The notes: generated by a model from the letters alone, not told the origin. A DNA stretch of 64,000 nt from Bacillota bacterium (GCA_021793215.1 JAJYTE010000001.1:82329-146328), one strand, 5' to 3'. Positions 41,799-49,907 are shown, counted from the stretch's first letter. Numbers and translations are program-made.

Positions 41799-42551
41799 AT
41801 GGACACACCCCTTCGCAGCGTGCAGAGGGCGATGCAGTTGCTGGAGGCCCTCGGGCGCGCACCACAGCCCATGCCGCTCCATGCGCTGAGCGAGGAACTT
41901 GGACTCGGCAAAGCGACAGTGCGCCGCTTCCTCCTGACACTCCAGGGCCTCGGCTACGTCGATCGTGACGCTCGGGGCGCCTACCGGCTCACCGAGCGCA
42001 TCTGGGCGCTCTGCCGTGCAGGGAATAGGGCGGACGAGGTGCGCTCCGCGCTGCGGGATCTCTCGCGCGAGGCGTCCGTGGCGGCGAGCCTCTCGCGGCT
42101 CGACGGAACGGATGTCGTCTACCTCTACCGCGAGCCGCCCGGTGTGGTCGCGGGGGTCCCACTCGCCGCCGGCGCGCGCCTGCCCGCCCACGCGACCGCG
42201 ATCGGGAAGGTGCTGCTCGCGCACCTTTCTGCGGAGCAGCTGCGCGCGCTTTACCCCTCCGGCCGCCTCGACGCCTGTACGGAGCGGACGATCACGGAGC
42301 AGACGATCCTGCTCGGCGCGTTGCAGGAGATCCGTCGGCAGGGGTGGGCACTCTCGGACGGGGAACTGGAAGAAGGTCTTTGCGCGGCGGCTGTACCGGT
42401 CTACGGGACGGACGGGAGTCTCCTTTGCGCGCTGAACGCCTCCGCATCCGGCGGCAGCCGGGCGCGAGAGGCGTTCGCGACGGACATTGTACCTGCGCTG
42501 CTACGCTACGCGAAGCGGTTCTCCGATCTGCTCGGTAGCGCGCAAGGCTAG
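41799..42551 (+). CDS. IclR-family transcriptional regulator
   Basis: 250 residues. The N-terminal winged helix is 'SVQRAMQLLEALGRAPQPMPLHALSEELGLGKATVRRFLLTLQGLGYV' in layout, and the C-terminal effector domain has 'PAHATAIGKVLLAHLSAEQL', 'ITEQTILLGALQEIRRQGWALSDGELEEGL' and 'LLCALNASA'. The divergent neighbour is a glutaryl-CoA dehydrogenase, so it probably controls that catabolic gene in response to a small acid or CoA ester. ATG follows GGGAGGGATCGC. The stop overlaps the convergent next gene by 4 bases. Confidence 0.92.
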   Translation: MDTPLRSVQRAMQLLEALGRAPQPMPLHALSEELGLGKATVRRFLLTLQGLGYVDRDARGAYRLTERIWALCRAGNRADEVRSALRDLSREASVAASLSRLDGTDVVYLYREPPGVVAGVPLAAGARLPAHATAIGKVLLAHLSAEQLRALYPSGRLDACTERTITEQTILLGALQEIRRQGWALSDGELEEGLCAAAVPVYGTDGSLLCALNASASGGSRAREAFATDIVPALLRYAKRFSDLLGSAQG

Positions 42552-43810
42552 TCGCCGGCCACCGTGGCGGCAGGCATCCTGAGGCGCCGGGTGGCGACGG
42601 GTCGGGCGCCGATGTTCCAGATCCGGCCGCGCGTCGGGACGAAGGCGTCGTTGTGCGCCGCGATCTTGCGGCGGATCGCGGCGGTGTGCATGCCCATCAG
42701 CAGACCGAGGTCCGGCAACGACAGGAGCGCCGACTGCTCCCAGGCTTCGGTGGCGAAGCGCCGTATGCGGCCGACCTTCTGCTCGAACACTCGCCGGCGC
42801 GAGGCACCTCGGTAGCCGGCGAGCGCGTCCTCTTGGGTGAAGAACTGCAGGCGCACCGGAACGATGCTCGCGGAGCGCATGCGGGCGCCAGCTCCCTCGT
42901 TGGCGGCCATGGCGTAGAAGAGCATCTCGCCCTCGCCAAGCGACCGCAGACCGAGCTCGTCGACCATCTGGCCCAGCCACTCGAGGTAGCGCTGCCCCTC
43001 GGCGGGGGAGAAGGCGACGTGCTCCGCAGGGTCGCGGTAGGACGTGAAGGCGTCGCGCATCAGTTCGCGCAGCAGGCCGGCCATGTGGTCGCGCTGCTGC
43101 GCCTCGACGGCCAGCGCCTGCAGCTGCTGCGTCTCGACCCGAGAGTAGCCGATCAGCGGTGCGGCCGAGACCGGGTGGATCGCGACTTCCGCGAACCGCC
43201 GCAGGATGCGGCGCCATGCTCCCTGCGTGATGCCGAGGAGCGCACGCTCGGCGGCGATGTCGCCCGTCTCGAGGTAGCGCTGGATCAGCCAAGGCTCCAG
43301 GGCGAGGTGCTGCTGGTCGGCCCGCGGGCCTCCGACGTGCGGCAACCAGATGCCGAGGGCGCGAATCGGATGCAGCCGGTGCTCCAGCGCGGTCGGCGTG
43401 AGGTTCGCCCAGGCGGCCAGCTCGGTGAGGGAGGCGAAGCCGCCCTGGCGGTAGATCTCATAGATCCAGCGCGTCAAGCGCCGACCCTGCAAGACGGCGA
43501 GGCCGAACTCCTGCCACACCTCGGAGTCCTCGTCGACGTCGATCGCGGTGATCTGGCAAAGTCGCCGGCGCACTGGGGCGTAGCGGCGCGAGGAGGTCTC
43601 CGGCACCGACATGCGCACGCAGCCGGGCAGCGTGATGCCCTGCACCTGACCCATCCACGCTAGGCTCTCCTCCGCGATCTCCTCCGCGGTGCGCGCAGCC
43701 TGCCCGAACTGCTTGCGCAGCTCGCGCACCAAGAGAGCGCGCCCGCTCTTGGGCCGCACCCACTGCGTGGAGTGTTGCACCTTGCCGCGATCGGTAACGC
43801 CGCCAGCCAT
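42548..43810 (-). CDS. Unknown protein, possibly DUF1670-like
   Basis: About 420 residues with no membrane helix or signal peptide. It has several helix-turn-helix-like segments ('GGFASLTELAAWANLTPTALEHRL', 'LSLPDLGLLMGMHTAAIRRKI') that suggest DNA binding. The N-terminal part 'GRALLVRELRKQFGQAARTAEEIAEESL' is the reason for the DUF1670 suggestion, which is a weak match from memory. The ATG at 43810 has GGAGG 8 bases upstream and is preferred to the GTG at 43819. A perfect CRP-like site lies about 40 bases before it. Function unknown. Confidence 0.6.
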   Translation of the reverse strand: MAGGVTDRGKVQHSTQWVRPKSGRALLVRELRKQFGQAARTAEEIAEESLAWMGQVQGITLPGCVRMSVPETSSRRYAPVRRRLCQITAIDVDEDSEVWQEFGLAVLQGRRLTRWIYEIYRQGGFASLTELAAWANLTPTALEHRLHPIRALGIWLPHVGGPRADQQHLALEPWLIQRYLETGDIAAERALLGITQGAWRRILRRFAEVAIHPVSAAPLIGYSRVETQQLQALAVEAQQRDHMAGLLRELMRDAFTSYRDPAEHVAFSPAEGQRYLEWLGQMVDELGLRSLGEGEMLFYAMAANEGAGARMRSASIVPVRLQFFTQEDALAGYRGASRRRVFEQKVGRIRRFATEAWEQSALLSLPDLGLLMGMHTAAIRRKIAAHNDAFVPTRGRIWNIGARPVATRRLRMPAATVAGD

Positions 43811-43850
43811 CCGCCGCACCTCCAGGAGATCCCTATGTCAGAGGGAATAA

Positions 43851-43868
43851 TTGTGAACTGTCTCACAA
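43851..43868. promoter_or_regulatory. Perfect CRP/FNR-type palindrome
   Basis: TTGTGAACTGTCTCACAA: half-sites TTGTGA and TCACAA are exactly complementary around 6 bases, matching the CRP consensus TGTGA-N6-TCACA. It sits about 40 bases upstream of the 43810 start, where it could repress or activate that gene. Confidence 0.6.
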
Positions 43869-44033
43869 GTCGCTGCGCCCGCGTCCAACCTGCCGCGCTC
43901 CAGCGCCATACGGAATGTGCCTACATTCACAAGATACCACGTAAGCTAGCAAATTCAAGGTCTGGACGGGCCCGGCGATGGAATCTGCAGATGATGTCGA
44001 AGTCATCCGCGACGGTCGGAGGTGAGGCGAGGG

Positions 44034-44216
44034 ATGCAAGACCGCCGATGCTGCGGCACCTGCATGCACATCCTGGCGGTGCACCGAGGCGACGGCGCAA
44101 CGCAGTTCTACTGCAGCCGGCTCGGCTACGAGACGCGCCCGGGTTGGCGATTTCTCTGCTGGTGCGAACGCCCGCCCGAGGTACCGATGGCCCGCAAGGA
44201 TGCCGACGCGGACTGA
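44034..44216 (+). CDS. Small Cys-rich, probable zinc-binding protein
   Basis: 60 residues from ATG 44034 (GTG 44022 is an alternative); GGAGGTGAGGCGAGGG lies upstream. Cysteines are grouped as 'CCGTC', 'YCSRLGYETRPGW' and 'FLCWCERP', which fits one zinc-ribbon or a small redox module. I do not recognise the family. A strong terminator follows, which supports a real transcript. Confidence 0.6.
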   Translation: MQDRRCCGTCMHILAVHRGDGATQFYCSRLGYETRPGWRFLCWCERPPEVPMARKDADAD

Positions 44217-44270
44217 CGCATCCTTCGGGGCGAGGTGCAGCGCGTTGGGTTGGATCGACGGGCGGCATAG

Positions 44271-44308
44271 CAGAGGTCCCCGGCGGCAGACGCCGCCGGG
44301 GACCTCTG
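44271..44308. terminator. Bidirectional terminator
   Basis: Perfect 17-bp stem cagaggtccccggcggc / gccgccggggacctctg with a 4-base loop, between the small Cys-rich gene and the convergent permease gene. Confidence 0.9.
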
Positions 44309-44320
44309 TGCAGTGGAGGA

Positions 44321-45700
44321 TTAGGCTTTCAGGTTGCCCGTCTGCGCGGCCACGCGCCGCTGAGAGGCCCAAAGGTAGATCCCGCCGGCGAACACGAGGC
44401 CGAAAATCCATGAGATGTCGGCCCCGCCCAGGAGCTTCGCGATCGGCCCCTCAAAGAGGCCGGTGTACATGAACGGCACCTCGACGAGCAGGCCGATCAG
44501 GAAGGCCACGAGCGCCAATCCGTTGAACGTGCCGTAGCCCGCGGGGCGTGAGAAGGCCTCCGGGTCGTACTGGCCGTGCCGGACGAGGTAGAAGTCGGTC
44601 AGGTTGATCGCCGTCCAGGGAATTGCGAAGTAGGTCAGCGACACGATGTAATCGTTGAGGCTCGTGTTGAAGTTGCCCTCCGCGACGATCGCGACGATGA
44701 TGCCGACGATCGCGAACAGCGCGATCATCGTCATGCGGCGTCCCGGGGAGGGCTTTCCCTGGCTGAACGTACCGAAGATCGTGTCCGTTGTGAGCATGCC
44801 GCCGTAGACGTTCAGCACGTTCGCCGCGACGATGCCGAGCAGGATGATGATCATCATCAGCCAGCCGAGCCCACCCGCGATCGAGTTGATCACGTCCGGC
44901 GTGGAGACCTTCGCGTTGATCTCGGTGAGCACGGCGCCGAGAATCATCATCCAGACGGACGCGACCACGGTGCCCCAGAAGGTCGTGTTGAAGGTCGACG
45001 AGATGCCGACGTTCTTCGGCAGGTAGCGCGAGTAGTCGGAGACGTACGGCGCGTAGGTGATCTGCCAGGTGACGGCCAGGGTGACGCCGGCAACGAAGTT
45101 CGCGAGGCTGAAGCCTCCGAAGCTCCAGACTCCGTGCGGCACCTGACCGCTTGCCGCGGTCGCGATGGTGAAGATGGCGAACGCGACCAGGAAGACGATC
45201 GAGACGTAGCGCTGGTAGGCGTGGATCAGGTCGTAGCCGAAGACGGCCATCAAGGCGGTGATCACCCCGAGGATGATCACGCCGATCGTCACCGGGCCCG
45301 TCGTCGCATGCGCGCCGACGAGGCTCGTCAGCGACTGGCCGCCCAGCACAGAACTGAGCGCGAAGAATCCAAGGTACATGATGATGACGAGCACCAGCGG
45401 CAACAGTGCGCCGAAGTAACCGAACTGCGCGCGGGACTGGATCATCTGCGGGACGCCAATGATCGGTCCCTGGGCGCTGTGGTAGGCCATGAAGACGGCA
45501 CCGATGAGGTTTCCGAGAATGATGGCGATGATCGACCAGACGAGTGGCAGGCCAATGAAGACGTAGACCGCGCCTAGCGCGATCGTCGTTACCTGCATGT
45601 TGGCCGAGAACCAGAGCGTGAAAAGATCCCTCGGCTTGCCGTGGCGTTCCGAGTCAGGAATCGGCTCGACCGAATGGGATTCAGCCTTCCAAACGGACAA
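44321..45700 (-). CDS. NCS1-family nucleobase/cytosine permease
   Basis: 459 residues and about 12 membrane helices. The N-terminal 'LFTLWFSANMQVTTIALGAVYVFIGLPL' and 'QGPIIGVPQMIQSRAQFGYFGALLP' are typical of the codB/purine-cytosine permease branch, with 'VTWQITYAPYVSDYSRYLPKN' in the middle. It imports a nucleobase or related compound by cation symport; the exact substrate is unknown. The TTG at 45700 with AAAGGAGGA 9 bases upstream is chosen instead of the far upstream track start. Confidence 0.9.
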   Translation of the reverse strand: MSVWKAESHSVEPIPDSERHGKPRDLFTLWFSANMQVTTIALGAVYVFIGLPLVWSIIAIILGNLIGAVFMAYHSAQGPIIGVPQMIQSRAQFGYFGALLPLVLVIIMYLGFFALSSVLGGQSLTSLVGAHATTGPVTIGVIILGVITALMAVFGYDLIHAYQRYVSIVFLVAFAIFTIATAASGQVPHGVWSFGGFSLANFVAGVTLAVTWQITYAPYVSDYSRYLPKNVGISSTFNTTFWGTVVASVWMMILGAVLTEINAKVSTPDVINSIAGGLGWLMMIIILLGIVAANVLNVYGGMLTTDTIFGTFSQGKPSPGRRMTMIALFAIVGIIVAIVAEGNFNTSLNDYIVSLTYFAIPWTAINLTDFYLVRHGQYDPEAFSRPAGYGTFNGLALVAFLIGLLVEVPFMYTGLFEGPIAKLLGGADISWIFGLVFAGGIYLWASQRRVAAQTGNLKA

Positions 45701-45839
45701 CGTGAACAATCCTCCTTTAGGGCGGGAGAACCGATCGGCGCGGCGCGCCTTCACCTCCTTCGGCCGGACTTCTTGATCACCGGCGATTCGCGTAGGAGTT
45801 CGATGCGCCGCGGTGCGTTCCTTCGCGGCCGTTCGGCGG

Positions 45840-45867
45840 TTGACTCCTATACTCATAGGAGTATAGT
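45840..45867 (+). promoter_or_regulatory. DUF2892 promoter with ATAC-N8-GTAT operator
   Basis: TTGACT (45840-45845), 16 bases, TATAGT (45862-45867). The palindrome ATACTC-ATAG-GAGTAT (45849-45864) fills the spacer and enters the -10. The same 16-bp spacing recurs before the UPYC selenoprotein and DUF302-CsoR genes. Confidence 0.7.
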
Positions 45868-45900
45868 CGGAGCATCCAGATTCGTCGGGGGGCAGGCTTC

Positions 45901-46104
45901 ATGCCAGCGAACGTCGGGGTCTCGGACCGCTGGATCCGCATCATCCTGGGGATCGTCTTCGCCGTGCTCGCCATCATGGGCATCGGTGGAACCGTGGGCG
46001 TCATCATCTTCGCCGTCCTGGCGGTCGTGGGCATCGGCACGGGTCTCACGGCGCGCTGCCCGCTCTACGCCGCGGCGCACCTCTCGACCCGTCCCAAGGT
46101 CTAG
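45901..46104 (+). CDS. DUF2892-family inner membrane protein
   Basis: 67 residues. 'NVGVSDRWIRIILGIVFAVLAIMG' followed by a second helix and 'GLTARCPLYAAAH' matches the DUF2892 (YgaP C-terminal-like) pattern, including the conserved DR..R and CP.Y. These proteins often sit in persulfide-responsive regulons with rhodaneses, TusA or CsoR-like repressors. The start ATG has GGGGGGCAGGC upstream. It is convergent with the selenoprotein PDO gene and shares its operator type. Confidence 0.85.
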   Translation: MPANVGVSDRWIRIILGIVFAVLAIMGIGGTVGVIIFAVLAVVGIGTGLTARCPLYAAAHLSTRPKV

Positions 46105-46121
46105 GGCACGGACAACGCACG

Positions 46122-46160
46122 GAGGAAGGCCCCGCCGGATCATCCGGCGGGGCCTTCCTC
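46122..46160. terminator. Bidirectional terminator
   Basis: Perfect 17-bp stem gaggaaggccccgccgg / ccggcggggccttcctc with a 5-base loop between the convergent DUF2892 and selenoprotein genes. Confidence 0.9.
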
Positions 46161-46167
46161 TGCCGTC

Positions 46168-46800
46168 CTAGACCTGGACTGCGGACTTGATCGCGTTCAG
46201 CAGGTGCTCTTCGGGCACGGCGCCCTCGACGGAACCTGCGCCTGCGTTGATCACGGTCTTCGGGACGCCGCGCACGCGGTGCTGACGCGTGAGGTCCATG
46301 AACTCGTTCGCGTCGACCATGTCCGCCACGACGTGCGGGCTGAACATCGCCATCTGGTGTGCCAGGCGTACCGCCCGGGGGCAGTACGGTCAGGTGGGGG
46401 TAGTGAACACCTGCAGGTGGACATCCTGCGTGAGTCCTTCGAGGTACTCCTTGGTTTCGTCGGAGAGTTCGATCCGCTGCTGGGAGAGGTCGACGATGTC
46501 CTGGATCAGGACGCCGAACTCATGCCCTGCGGGGGCGCCGAGGAAGCGCGCCCGGGAGTAGCCCTGCGGGCCACCCAGCGCGATCGCCGGCAAGAGTCCT
46601 TTGTCCAGGCCGAACTCTTCGGCCTGGCCGGCGGCCGCGCGCTGGAACGTCACGTGGTCGCTCAGGTCCGCGATCTCGTGCATCAACGCGAGCAACTCGG
46701 AGTCACCGCCGTCGTCGACGAGCACGAGTTCTACAGGCTCGTGCATCCCGGCGAACAGCTCTTGCACCTGTTGCGCCACGTTCTTGGGCAGGATGGACAA
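46168..46800 (-). CDS. Selenocysteine-containing glutaredoxin-like protein disulfide oxidoreductase (UPYC, Sec137)
   Basis: 210 residues if the UGA at 46392-46390 is read as selenocysteine. The track lists the two halves separately (46390-46800 and 46168-46353), but they lie in one frame: 'VFTTPT'-U-'PYCPRAVRLAHQMAMF' is the normal TPTCPYCPRAVRLAHQMA signature of the tandem thioredoxin-fold PDO family, with Sec replacing the attacking Cys. The N-terminal thioredoxin domain lacks CxxC, as usual for this family; the C-terminal one has the cis-Pro loop 'RGVPKTVIN'. It starts at TTG 46800 with GGAAGGTGAG upstream. A SECIS-like hairpin follows the UGA. The likely role is cytoplasmic thiol/disulfide or peroxide reduction. 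Confidence 0.88.
46362..46378 (-). promoter_or_regulatory. Candidate bacterial SECIS element, PDO gene
   Basis: Minus strand CCGGGCG-GTA-CGCCTGG pairs over 7 bp (one G-U) with a GUA loop. The stem starts 11 bases after the UGA and the loop G is about 19 bases downstream, within the bacterial SECIS range. Confidence 0.65.
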
Positions 46801-46862
46801 CGCTTCTCACCTTCCGTCATTCGCTGCGCAGACGTCTCCGGGCGCGGGCGCGCCCGGCTCAG

Positions 46863-46896
46863 ATACTAGTATAGGTATCCGTCGGCGGCGGTGCAA
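46863..46896 (-). promoter_or_regulatory. Selenoprotein PDO promoter with ATAC-N8-GTAT operator
   Basis: Minus strand TTGCAC, 17 bases, TATACT. The dyad ATACCTATACTAGTAT (complement of 46863-46878) covers the -10. It has the same ATAC-N8-GTAT form as the sites before DUF2892 and DUF302-CsoR. Confidence 0.7.
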
Positions 46897-46913
46897 CCTC
46901 CCGCTTCGGGCCC

Positions 46914-47510
46914 TTACTGGTCGGTGCCGAACTCGCTGACGATCTTCCCGCCCGCCTCGACGAAGTTCGCCACGGTGGCGTGCGCCGCGTGCAGCCCCGG
47001 AGGCAGGCTCAACACGGAGACGAGCGTGTAGCGGCCCGCCGGCACCGCGACGCCGGACTTCTTCAGCTCGGCGCTGGTCGCGGAGCGCACGCGCACCCCG
47101 ATCACCGACAAGGACAGTTTGCCCGTCTTGGCGCCGGCGACAACACGCAGTGCGCTGGCGCCTGCGCCAAGCGAGAATGCCGAGGCGTGTGCGCTGAGGT
47201 CCGCGAGGCTCTTGTACACGTGAAGCGCGTGGGACGAGGTCTGGCCGGCCATCACCCAAGTCGGCTGCTTCTTGGCGCCCGTCGACACAGCGAAGAGATA
47301 CACGGGAGCGCCGAGAGAGGCGGTCCCGTCCGAGGACGGTAGGTACGGTGAGAGCGCGTTCGCCGCGATCGGATACGAGAGCACCTGTTGCGCGTGGGCG
47401 ATCGTCCTGAGGGCGTTGTTCTCTGCCGCGGTAGGGCCCTTCGGTGTGCCGCAGCCCGCAGCCAGGACGGCGAGGGCTGCTGCGAGGGGAAGGATGCGGT
47501 GCAAGCGCAA
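46914..47510 (-). CDS. Putative lipoprotein of unknown function
   Basis: About 198 residues. A signal sequence with lipobox is clear: 'ILPLAAALAVLAAGCGTP', with lipidation at the Cys of LAAGC. The mature part has 'NNALRTIAHAQQVLSYPIAANALSPYL' and 'PVYLFAVSTGAKKQPTWVMAGQTSSHALHVYKSLADL', rich in Ala and without a family I recognise. It would sit on the outer face of the membrane. Candidate starts are TTG 47510 or 47504 after AAGGAGG; the track start at 47549 lies before the ribosome site. Confidence 0.7.
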   Translation of the reverse strand: MRLHRILPLAAALAVLAAGCGTPKGPTAAENNALRTIAHAQQVLSYPIAANALSPYLPSSDGTASLGAPVYLFAVSTGAKKQPTWVMAGQTSSHALHVYKSLADLSAHASAFSLGAGASALRVVAGAKTGKLSLSVIGVRVRSATSAELKKSGVAVPAGRYTLVSVLSLPPGLHAAHATVANFVEAGGKIVSEFGTDQ

Positions 47511-47659
47511 AGCGACATGGCCTCCTTGAACGTCTTCGGCTTGGCCCATTCGCCCCGGTCAACGCGCATCCCTCTCGGCGCCGCGGCCAGATCATGGCAG
47601 GAAGTGCGGGTGCCCCGCGGAGAACGCTTGCGCAAACGGTCCGACGGAGGCGACCCCCC

Positions 47660-48523
47660 TTGCGAAGGAGCATCCACCTCGCGGACAATCTCGACGTGCT
47701 GCAGGCACTCGGAGGCGGTTCGGTCGATCTCATTTACATCGATCCGCCGTTCAACACGGGTCGGGTTCAGCGCCACGCGCGCATCTCGACGCGGCGCGCC
47801 GCGGACGGAGACCGCACAGGCTTCCAGGGGATGCGCTACGCGACGGAGCGGCTCGGCGAGCGCAGCTTCCCGGACAGTCGAGACGACTTCCTCGGATTCC
47901 TTGCGCCGCGCCTGCGTGAGGCGCACCGGGTTCTGGCCGAAGACGGAACGCTCTACTTCCACATCGACTACCGCGAGGTGCACTACTGCAAGGTGCTGCT
48001 CGACGAGATCTTCGGCCGCCCAAGCTTCCTCAACGAGGTGATCTGGGCGTACGACTACGGCGCGCGGACGACGCGGCGCTGGCCACCGAAACACGACAAC
48101 ATCCTCGTCTACGTCAAGGACCCGAGACGCTACACGTTCAACGCGGACGCCGTCGACCGGATCCCCTACATGGCGCCCGGGCTCGTCGGGGAGGAGAAGG
48201 CTGCGCGCGGCAAGCTGCCGACCGACACGTGGTGGCACACGATCGTGCCGACGGCGGGTCCGGAGCGCACGGGCTACCCAACCCAGAAGCCCATTGGCAT
48301 CCTACGGCGCATCGTCCTCGCGTCGTCGGACCCCGGTGATCTCGTGCTGGACTTCTTCGCGGGAAGCGGCACGACCGGGGCGGCCTGCCTCGAGCTCGGC
48401 CGCGACTTCATCCTGGTGGACGACAGCCCGCAGGCCCTTGAGGTGATGGCGAGGCGCTTTTCGGGGGTGGAGGGAATCGAATGGTCGGGCTACGAGCCGA
48501 CGCCGGGCGACGGGCAGAGATGA
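47660..48523 (+). CDS. Orphan site-specific DNA methyltransferase (beta-type N6-adenine/N4-cytosine)
   Basis: About 287 residues. The catalytic motif IV is 'VDLIYIDPPFNTG' near the N-terminus and the SAM motif I is 'GDLVLDFFAGSGTTGAACLEL' near the end, so the order IV-then-I marks the beta class. 'TGYPTQKPIGILRRIV' is motif X. It would methylate adenine N6 or cytosine N4 in an unknown site. No restriction nuclease is near. TTG 47660 with GGAGG 9 bases upstream is chosen; ATG 47594 would add 22 basic residues. Confidence 0.85.
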   Translation: MRRSIHLADNLDVLQALGGGSVDLIYIDPPFNTGRVQRHARISTRRAADGDRTGFQGMRYATERLGERSFPDSRDDFLGFLAPRLREAHRVLAEDGTLYFHIDYREVHYCKVLLDEIFGRPSFLNEVIWAYDYGARTTRRWPPKHDNILVYVKDPRRYTFNADAVDRIPYMAPGLVGEEKAARGKLPTDTWWHTIVPTAGPERTGYPTQKPIGILRRIVLASSDPGDLVLDFFAGSGTTGAACLELGRDFILVDDSPQALEVMARRFSGVEGIEWSGYEPTPGDGQR

Positions 48524-48527
48524 AAAG

Positions 48528-48561
48528 GCTGCGGTCCGTCCGCATTCGGACGGACCGCAGC
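48528..48561. terminator. Bidirectional terminator
   Basis: Perfect 15-bp stem gctgcggtccgtccg / cggacggaccgcagc with a 4-base loop between the methyltransferase and the convergent MFS gene. Confidence 0.9.
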
Positions 48562-48571
48562 GCAGTCTCGC

Positions 48572-49828
48572 TCAGGCCTTTCGCACCTTCCAGACCAGGA
48601 TGGACCCCAGGATGAACAGGACGAACGTTACCCCGAACATCAGGCGGTAGCCCGCGCTCGCGCCGAAGCTCGGGATCACCAGCGCCGCCATCGCGAGGCC
48701 CAGCGAGGCCGAGAGGCTCTGCGGCAGCGTCGTGGAGAGGCCCCAGATGCCCATGTCCTTCGCCGCGGTCTTGCCCGGGAGCGTGTCCACGACGAGCGCC
48801 AGGTCCGTGGACTTGTAGGCGCCGTAGCCGATCCCGAAGAGGGCGGCGGCGACGAAGATCCCGGTCAGAGAGTTCAGGAAGACGAAGAGCAGTGAGCATG
48901 CCCCCATCAGGACGCCGGCAGCCGAGACAAGGATCTTGCGCTTCTTGATGCGGTCGGAGATGCTCCCGCCGATCACGGCGGCGAGAAGCGCCGTCACGGT
49001 GAGCACGGCGAGGATCAGCAGGATGTCCTGTGACGGGTTTCGGATGTGCAGGACGAACTGCAGGTAGTAGCTCAGGAAGTACTCGAGGACGTACAGGCCC
49101 ATCATCACGAGGAAGCGCGTGATGAAGACCCACCAGAAGTCCCGGTACTCGGGGCCTCCGATCAGGAAGGCGCGGAAGAACTCGCCTAGACGGAACGGCG
49201 TGCGCTCCATCGCCGCCGGCTCGCGTACGAAGAGAACTGTGACCGCAACGCCGAGGACGAGCAGTGCGGCGGCCGCGTACCAGTATCCCATCGCGGCGAG
49301 CAGCGTCGCGAGTCCGGCCCCGACCAGCACCGCCGCGTTGTCAAAGAGGCCCATGAAGCCCGAGGCCGTGCCGCGCTGCTCGGGAGGAACGAGGTCGGGG
49401 ATGAGGCCGGAGTAGGCGGAGCCGGCGACGTTGTTGAACAGTTGCACGCCGATGAATCCAATCAGGAAGGTCCCGAAGCTGCTCGCGAACCCCATCATGA
49501 GGAAGAAGAAAACGTTTCCGATCAGGCCGATGATCATGAGGGGCCTGCGGCGGCCCATGCGCGAGCGCCAGTGGTCCGAGACGGCGCCAAAGATCGGGGC
49601 GGCGAGGACTGCCATGAAGTCGCCGACCAGCTGCAGGATCGAGAGGTGGCTCGTGGCCGCTCCCGACCCGACGAGCTGCAGGACCTTCGCCGGCATGACG
49701 ATGATGAGGAGCCCTGTCCAGAGGACGTTGTTCGGGAACCAGTAGAAGGTCAGCGCGAGCTGATTCCAGACGCTGAGCCGGCGTTTGCCCGGCCAACCAA
49801 GGTAGGGACTGTCGGTCGAGATCAACAT
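48572..49828 (-). CDS. MFS transporter, paralogue of the 20777-22099 gene
   Basis: About 418 residues with 12 helices. Shared blocks with the first copy include 'SPYLGWPGKRRLSVWNQLAL', 'GAVSDHWRSRMGRRRPLM', 'YRDFWWVFITRFLVM' and 'GSILVWKVRKA', so the pair arose by duplication. The conserved 'SPYLGWPG' N-terminus is unusual. The type is that of sugar/glycoside carriers but the substrate is unknown. ATG 49828 or the next codon TTG 49825 is the start; GGGGGG lies just upstream. Confidence 0.85.
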   Translation of the reverse strand: MLISTDSPYLGWPGKRRLSVWNQLALTFYWFPNNVLWTGLLIIVMPAKVLQLVGSGAATSHLSILQLVGDFMAVLAAPIFGAVSDHWRSRMGRRRPLMIIGLIGNVFFFLMMGFASSFGTFLIGFIGVQLFNNVAGSAYSGLIPDLVPPEQRGTASGFMGLFDNAAVLVGAGLATLLAAMGYWYAAAALLVLGVAVTVLFVREPAAMERTPFRLGEFFRAFLIGGPEYRDFWWVFITRFLVMMGLYVLEYFLSYYLQFVLHIRNPSQDILLILAVLTVTALLAAVIGGSISDRIKKRKILVSAAGVLMGACSLLFVFLNSLTGIFVAAALFGIGYGAYKSTDLALVVDTLPGKTAAKDMGIWGLSTTLPQSLSASLGLAMAALVIPSFGASAGYRLMFGVTFVLFILGSILVWKVRKA

Positions 49829-49907
49829 CTTCCCCCCTGTCCATCCTGGCAAGGGGAATTGGCCCCGCGTACGTCAATACCTGCTTTGGCCCGAGTCGCC
49901 GCGCGCC

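Noticed and set aside
46168-46389. Separate 61-residue gene or pseudogene fragment downstream of the 46390-46800 ORF
   Set aside because: Same frame, no ribosome site, and the joined sequence restores a complete family signature with UGA as Sec.
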